IMG/VR virus record: IMGVR_UViG_3300034064_000912
Span: 1-64,000 of that record
Reading direction: 5' to 3' (one strand)
DNA length: 64,000 bases
Source of the DNA: a virus
Positions 60,407 to 64,000 of this stretch are shown here, piece after piece. The position numbers were made by a program, and so were the translations under genes. Each line of letters opens with the position of its first letter. Positions within the stretch are counted from its first letter, which is position 1. The notes under the pieces are model-generated. The model saw only the letters and a program-made list of their open reading frames with translations, did not search any database and was not told the origin of the DNA.

Positions 60407-61504
60407 CTAAAGTGATAAACCTTTAAACGTTTCTTGATTAATATCTTGTATAACACCACCGACAATATAGGAACTAATCTGTGTTTCCTGTGGAGCCACT
60501 TGAACTTCAGAACCTGATATCCATTTAGAAGTCCATGGAAGAGGATTAGAACCTCCCTTATAAGTTGTATTCAATCCAACTGCTGTCATTCTTTTATTAG
60601 CAATCCATTCAATATAATTGATAAGAAGATTTTCATTTAAACCCACAATTGAACCATCTTTAAATAAGTATTTTGCCCATGTTTTTTCTTGCTCAACAGC
60701 TGAATTAAACATGGCAATACATTGTTTTTCAGTTTGCTTGGCAATCTTAGCAAAGTCTTTATCATCTTGAGGAAGTACTTTTATAAGCTGTTGAGTTGCT
60801 GCAAGATGCAGATTTTCATCGCGACAGATTAACTTAATAATCTTTGCATTACCTTCCATCTTTTTTACTTCAGCAAAAGCCCATGAACATGCAAATGATA
60901 CATAAAAACGAATACCTTCAAGAATATTCACGGACATAATAGCTAGCCAAAGTGCTTTCTTATGCTCATATTCATTACCAATATATGAACTTGCATCTCC
61001 AAATTTAGTATTATTAAGCGCAATAAGATTATCATAATAATGTGATATATCTTGAGCGCAATCTACAATTTCTTTAATATCCAAAATGCTATTAAATATC
61101 GAAGATGGATCTGAATACACATTTTGAATAATATATGAATATGATTTAGAATGAATAGTCTCAGAAAATGTCCAAGCTGCTAACCATAGTTCAAGTTCTG
61201 GAAGAGAACAAATTGGACCAAAAGCTGCAGAAGGTGCTCGCCCTTGAACAGAATCTAATAGAATTTGTCTTTTTAAATTAGAAGTAAAAATATGTTGTTC
61301 ATGTCGTGAAAGAGATCTAAAATCTTTAGCATCTCTAATAATATCTACTTCCTGAGGACGCCAGAAAAATCCATACTGTTTTTCAGTAAGTTTATCTAGC
61401 CATGCATATTTATGCACATCATATCTAGCAATAGCAACTGTATCATCAAAGAATAACTTAGACTTAGTTCTATCGCGTGTTGCAGTTATATTAAATACAC
61501 TCAT
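60407..61504 (-). CDS. nrdB: Ribonucleotide reductase class Ia beta subunit
   Basis: 365 residues. Radical and di-iron residues are visible at Asp84 (LLDSVQ), Glu115, His118 and radical Tyr122 (SETIHSKSY), Glu196 (LEGIRF), Glu230 and His233 (RDENLHLA), the full class Ia set. It pairs with NrdA encoded just upstream and with glutaredoxin at 58605. It makes deoxyribonucleotides for phage DNA synthesis. Its start overlaps the small gene at 61491. Confidence 0.97.
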   Translation of the reverse strand: MSVFNITATRDRTKSKLFFDDTVAIARYDVHKYAWLDKLTEKQYGFFWRPQEVDIIRDAKDFRSLSRHEQHIFTSNLKRQILLDSVQGRAPSAAFGPICSLPELELWLAAWTFSETIHSKSYSYIIQNVYSDPSSIFNSILDIKEIVDCAQDISHYYDNLIALNNTKFGDASSYIGNEYEHKKALWLAIMSVNILEGIRFYVSFACSWAFAEVKKMEGNAKIIKLICRDENLHLAATQQLIKVLPQDDKDFAKIAKQTEKQCIAMFNSAVEQEKTWAKYLFKDGSIVGLNENLLINYIEWIANKRMTAVGLNTTYKGGSNPLPWTSKWISGSEVQVAPQETQISSYIVGGVIQDINQETFKGLSL

Positions 61505-61745
61505 TTTTTTCCGACGCCCAATTTACAGTAACCCAATCATCAATACAATGTTCTCTTAAAGCTTTCATAATAGTCTGTTTTGCATTACTAGCATTTGGAC
61601 TATGATACGCTATAATCATTTTATGAAACCAATAATCCCAATATTGCTCAATAATTTGATCTTCAGTTATTTCTTTTATACTATTTACGTCAGATATATT
61701 ACTGTTATCAATATCGATATATTCGTTATAAACATATGTTTTCAT
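61491..61745 (-). CDS. Small conserved protein between nrdA and nrdB
   Basis: 84 residues: ITEDQIIEQYWDYWFHKMI and CIDDWVTVNWASEKNE are its recognisable parts, as in small proteins located between nrdA and nrdB in marine T4-like phages. It overlaps nrdB by 14 bases. Function unknown; the conserved position suggests a link with ribonucleotide reductase. Confidence 0.7.
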   Translation of the reverse strand: MKTYVYNEYIDIDNSNISDVNSIKEITEDQIIEQYWDYWFHKMIIAYHSPNASNAKQTIMKALREHCIDDWVTVNWASEKNECI

Positions 61746-61767
61746 ATTTTTATCTTTGGTTAAATTT

Positions 61768-64000
61768 CTAAATTACACATGACTCACAGGAATCATCCTC
61801 AGAAAATACTGCTTCTAACTCAGGTAATTCAATTTCTCCAGCACCATCGAATGTATTAAAATAATAAAGTTGCTTAAGACCATACTTATAGCACATTACA
61901 ATATGCTGCATAAGTTCAGACATTGGAATCTGTTCACCAGCATAATGAAGCGGATTATATGAAGTATTAACTGAAATACCCTGATCAACAAACTTCTGAA
62001 TTACAGCACAGATTTTTAGATAACCCTCTGGAGACTTTTGATCCCAAAGCAAATCATACTTATTTTTAAGTCGTCTAATATCAGGCACAACCTGCTTCAT
62101 CACACCATCTTTACTCTGTTTAATAGACACGAGAGATCGTGGTGGTTCAATGCCATTAGTAGAGTTAGAAACTTGTGCAGATGTTTCAGCCGGCATGATA
62201 GCCATAAGTGTAGAATTTCTAATTCCAGAACGAGATGCAGTTTTTCTTAACTTTTCCCAATCCATCTTATACACTGGTGGTACTAATTCATCTACTTCTT
62301 TTTTATATGTGTCAATTGGAAAAATACCCTGTGAATATTTTGTTTCACTAGTTTTTTCGCATGATCCTTTTTCTTGAGCTAATTCTACTGAGGCTTTAAT
62401 AAGATAATAAGACCATGCTTCGAGATATTCATGGAGTTTAGCCAAGCCCAAGGAATCGATTTCGCTGTAACGTAGATCATTTCGTGCAAGCCAATAAGCG
62501 AGATTAATAATCCCAATACCGAGAGGACGACGATCCATAGTCGAGATACAGGCCGCTGCCACTGGATATTCTTGATAGTCCAGCAAAGCATCAAGAGCCC
62601 GCACAACAAGAGTACAGGGCCGCTCAAAATCAGATGGTTCACGAATTTTTCCCCAGTTTATAGCAGCAAGTGTGCAAAGTGAAATCTCTCCATTAGTATC
62701 AAGAATATTATTAATAGGCTTTGTAGGTAAATCAATTTCACAGCAAAGATTGCTTTGATGTATTGGTGCCAAATGCTTAATGAATGAACCATGATCATTT
62801 GCATGATCAACATTCATTAAATAGATACGTCCAGTATCTTTACGCTCTTGTAAGAATTTCGAAAATAATTCAATTGCTGGAATTATCTTCTTACGTAGCT
62901 TTGTGTTTTTTTCAGCACGCTCATATAATTCGCGAAACTTATCTACATCAATAAAAAACGAATCATAAAGTTCTGGAACATCATTAGGAGAAAATAAAGT
63001 AATATTACCGCCAGTTAATAGACGTTCATACATAACTTTATTGAACTGGACACAATAGTCCATATGTCTAATTCTATTATCTTCAGTGCCTTTATTATTC
63101 TTTAATACTAGTAGATCTTCTACTTCCAAATGCCATGCAGGATAGTAAAGAGTCGCTGCACCGTTTCGTACGCTGCCTTGTGAGCAAGAACGTACTGCTG
63201 ACTGGAATAGCCTGAAGAATGGAATAACACCAGTATGTGAAGTATCCCCGTTCCTAATAGGAGACCCAATAGCGCGAATCCTACCGGCATTGATTCCAAT
63301 ACCAGCTTTTTGAGAAACATACTTAGTAATCGCAGAAGTTGTAGCGGTGATTGAATCCAACGAATCATCTGACTCGATAAGAACACACGAACTGAATTGC
63401 TTCTGTGGAGTACGGAGTCCAGCCATAATTGGAGTTGGGAGAGAAATTTGAAAAGTAGATACTGCATCGTAAAAATCCTTTACCCATCCCAGCCTTGTAT
63501 TAGCTGGATAGTCTTTAAATAAAATCATAGCAATAAGCATCATAGACATCTGCGGTGTCTCAAAGATCTTGCCAGTAACTCTATTTTTAACTAGATATTT
63601 ACCACGAAACTGTTCCATACCAGCATATGCAATATTAAAATCACGTTCATGATTAATATATGAACTTAATTCTGCCATATCATCGAGTGTATAGTACTTA
63701 AGAATATCTTTATCATAGTAATCATAAGATACTACTTCTAGAATATGATTACCTAGTTCCCATGGAGTATAATTACCATATACTTCTTTACGAAGATGAT
63801 AATTAATCAAACGTCCCGCGACATACTGATATCCAGGGGTTTCCTCTGAAATAAGATCAGCAGCTGCTTTAATAAGAGTTTCTTGAATATCGGAAGTCTT
63901 TATTCCATTATAGAATTGAATACTAGACTTCATTTCAATTTCAGAAGCTGATACATTGGACAAACCTTCGCATGCCCACATAGTAACTTTATGAAATTTT
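61768..64000 (-). CDS. nrdA: Ribonucleotide reductase class Ia alpha subunit, 5' end outside the window
   Basis: At least 743 residues. The frame is open through the right edge (KFHKVT precedes the internal Met at 63981), and the visible start WACEGLSNVSASEIEM belongs inside the usual ATP-cone/N-terminal domain, so the true start is beyond 64000. Active-site features: SSCVLIESDD (redox Cys), SNLCCEIDLPT (radical Cys and Glu), and the C-terminal CESCVI pair that takes electrons from glutaredoxin. Confidence 0.96.
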   Translation of the reverse strand, partial: KFHKVTMWACEGLSNVSASEIEMKSSIQFYNGIKTSDIQETLIKAAADLISEETPGYQYVAGRLINYHLRKEVYGNYTPWELGNHILEVVSYDYYDKDILKYYTLDDMAELSSYINHERDFNIAYAGMEQFRGKYLVKNRVTGKIFETPQMSMMLIAMILFKDYPANTRLGWVKDFYDAVSTFQISLPTPIMAGLRTPQKQFSSCVLIESDDSLDSITATTSAITKYVSQKAGIGINAGRIRAIGSPIRNGDTSHTGVIPFFRLFQSAVRSCSQGSVRNGAATLYYPAWHLEVEDLLVLKNNKGTEDNRIRHMDYCVQFNKVMYERLLTGGNITLFSPNDVPELYDSFFIDVDKFRELYERAEKNTKLRKKIIPAIELFSKFLQERKDTGRIYLMNVDHANDHGSFIKHLAPIHQSNLCCEIDLPTKPINNILDTNGEISLCTLAAINWGKIREPSDFERPCTLVVRALDALLDYQEYPVAAACISTMDRRPLGIGIINLAYWLARNDLRYSEIDSLGLAKLHEYLEAWSYYLIKASVELAQEKGSCEKTSETKYSQGIFPIDTYKKEVDELVPPVYKMDWEKLRKTASRSGIRNSTLMAIMPAETSAQVSNSTNGIEPPRSLVSIKQSKDGVMKQVVPDIRRLKNKYDLLWDQKSPEGYLKICAVIQKFVDQGISVNTSYNPLHYAGEQIPMSELMQHIVMCYKYGLKQLYYFNTFDGAGEIELPELEAVFSEDDSCESCVI

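Overview
The window is part of the genome of a T4-like tailed phage (contractile-tail myovirus), AT-rich and densely packed, with no gap over 300 bases without a gene. The evidence is an almost complete T4-type tail and neck module in conserved order (gp13, 14, 15, 16, 17, 18; gp48, 53, gp27-like, gp5, 25, 6, 7, 8; gp4, gp2-like, gp54, gp26) plus T4-type replication genes (gp32, gp59, gp33, RNase H, RNA ligase 1, NrdA/NrdB). PhoH, a WYL_2-like protein, a DUF6433-like protein and a class Ia ribonucleotide reductase give it the flavour of marine T4-like phages. I see no photosynthesis genes, integrase or lysogeny genes. The host cannot be fixed from sequence; a marine heterotroph is a guess.

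Layout. Positions 1-6054 (minus): tail sheath (cut by the window edge), terminase subunits, neck proteins and a GIY-YIG homing endonuclease between gp13 and gp14. Positions 6137-15000 (minus): an adsorption-fibre region with a prolyl-4-hydroxylase-like oxygenase, five collagen-like genes (one frameshifted), an S74-terminated fibre and two paralogous tail-spike-like genes. Positions 15098-18433 (plus): a giant enzyme with three glycosyltransferase domains and an FkbM methyltransferase domain. Positions 18426-41956 (minus): a repeat-rich fibre and the baseplate genes. Positions 42009-47189 (plus): head completion, tube initiator, a gp26 gene with an apparent -1 ribosomal frameshift, and a tape-measure-like protein carrying lysozyme and M15 peptidase domains. 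Positions 47220-58865 (minus): DNA and RNA metabolism. Positions 58885-64000: RNase H-like protein, tRNA-Gly, two more homing-type endonucleases, and nrdB/nrdA, nrdA running off the right edge.

Regulation. Exact T4-type late promoter boxes (TATAAATA) precede sheath, fibre, glycosyltransferase and gp32 genes. A second, probably early motif, GTGTAC-N18-TATAAT-like, recurs upstream of four early-type genes. Several leaders fold: both GIY-YIG genes have start codons inside hairpins overlapped by a late promoter, gp32 has a hairpin at its predicted transcript 5' end, and the DUF932 gene has two mutually exclusive hairpins, one hiding its ribosome binding site.

The most distinctive points are the frameshift site in gp26, the collagen/hydroxylase/glycosyltransferase cluster that may build modified fibres, the gp5 spike split with its lysozyme domain carried elsewhere, and the hairpin/late-promoter control of homing endonucleases.
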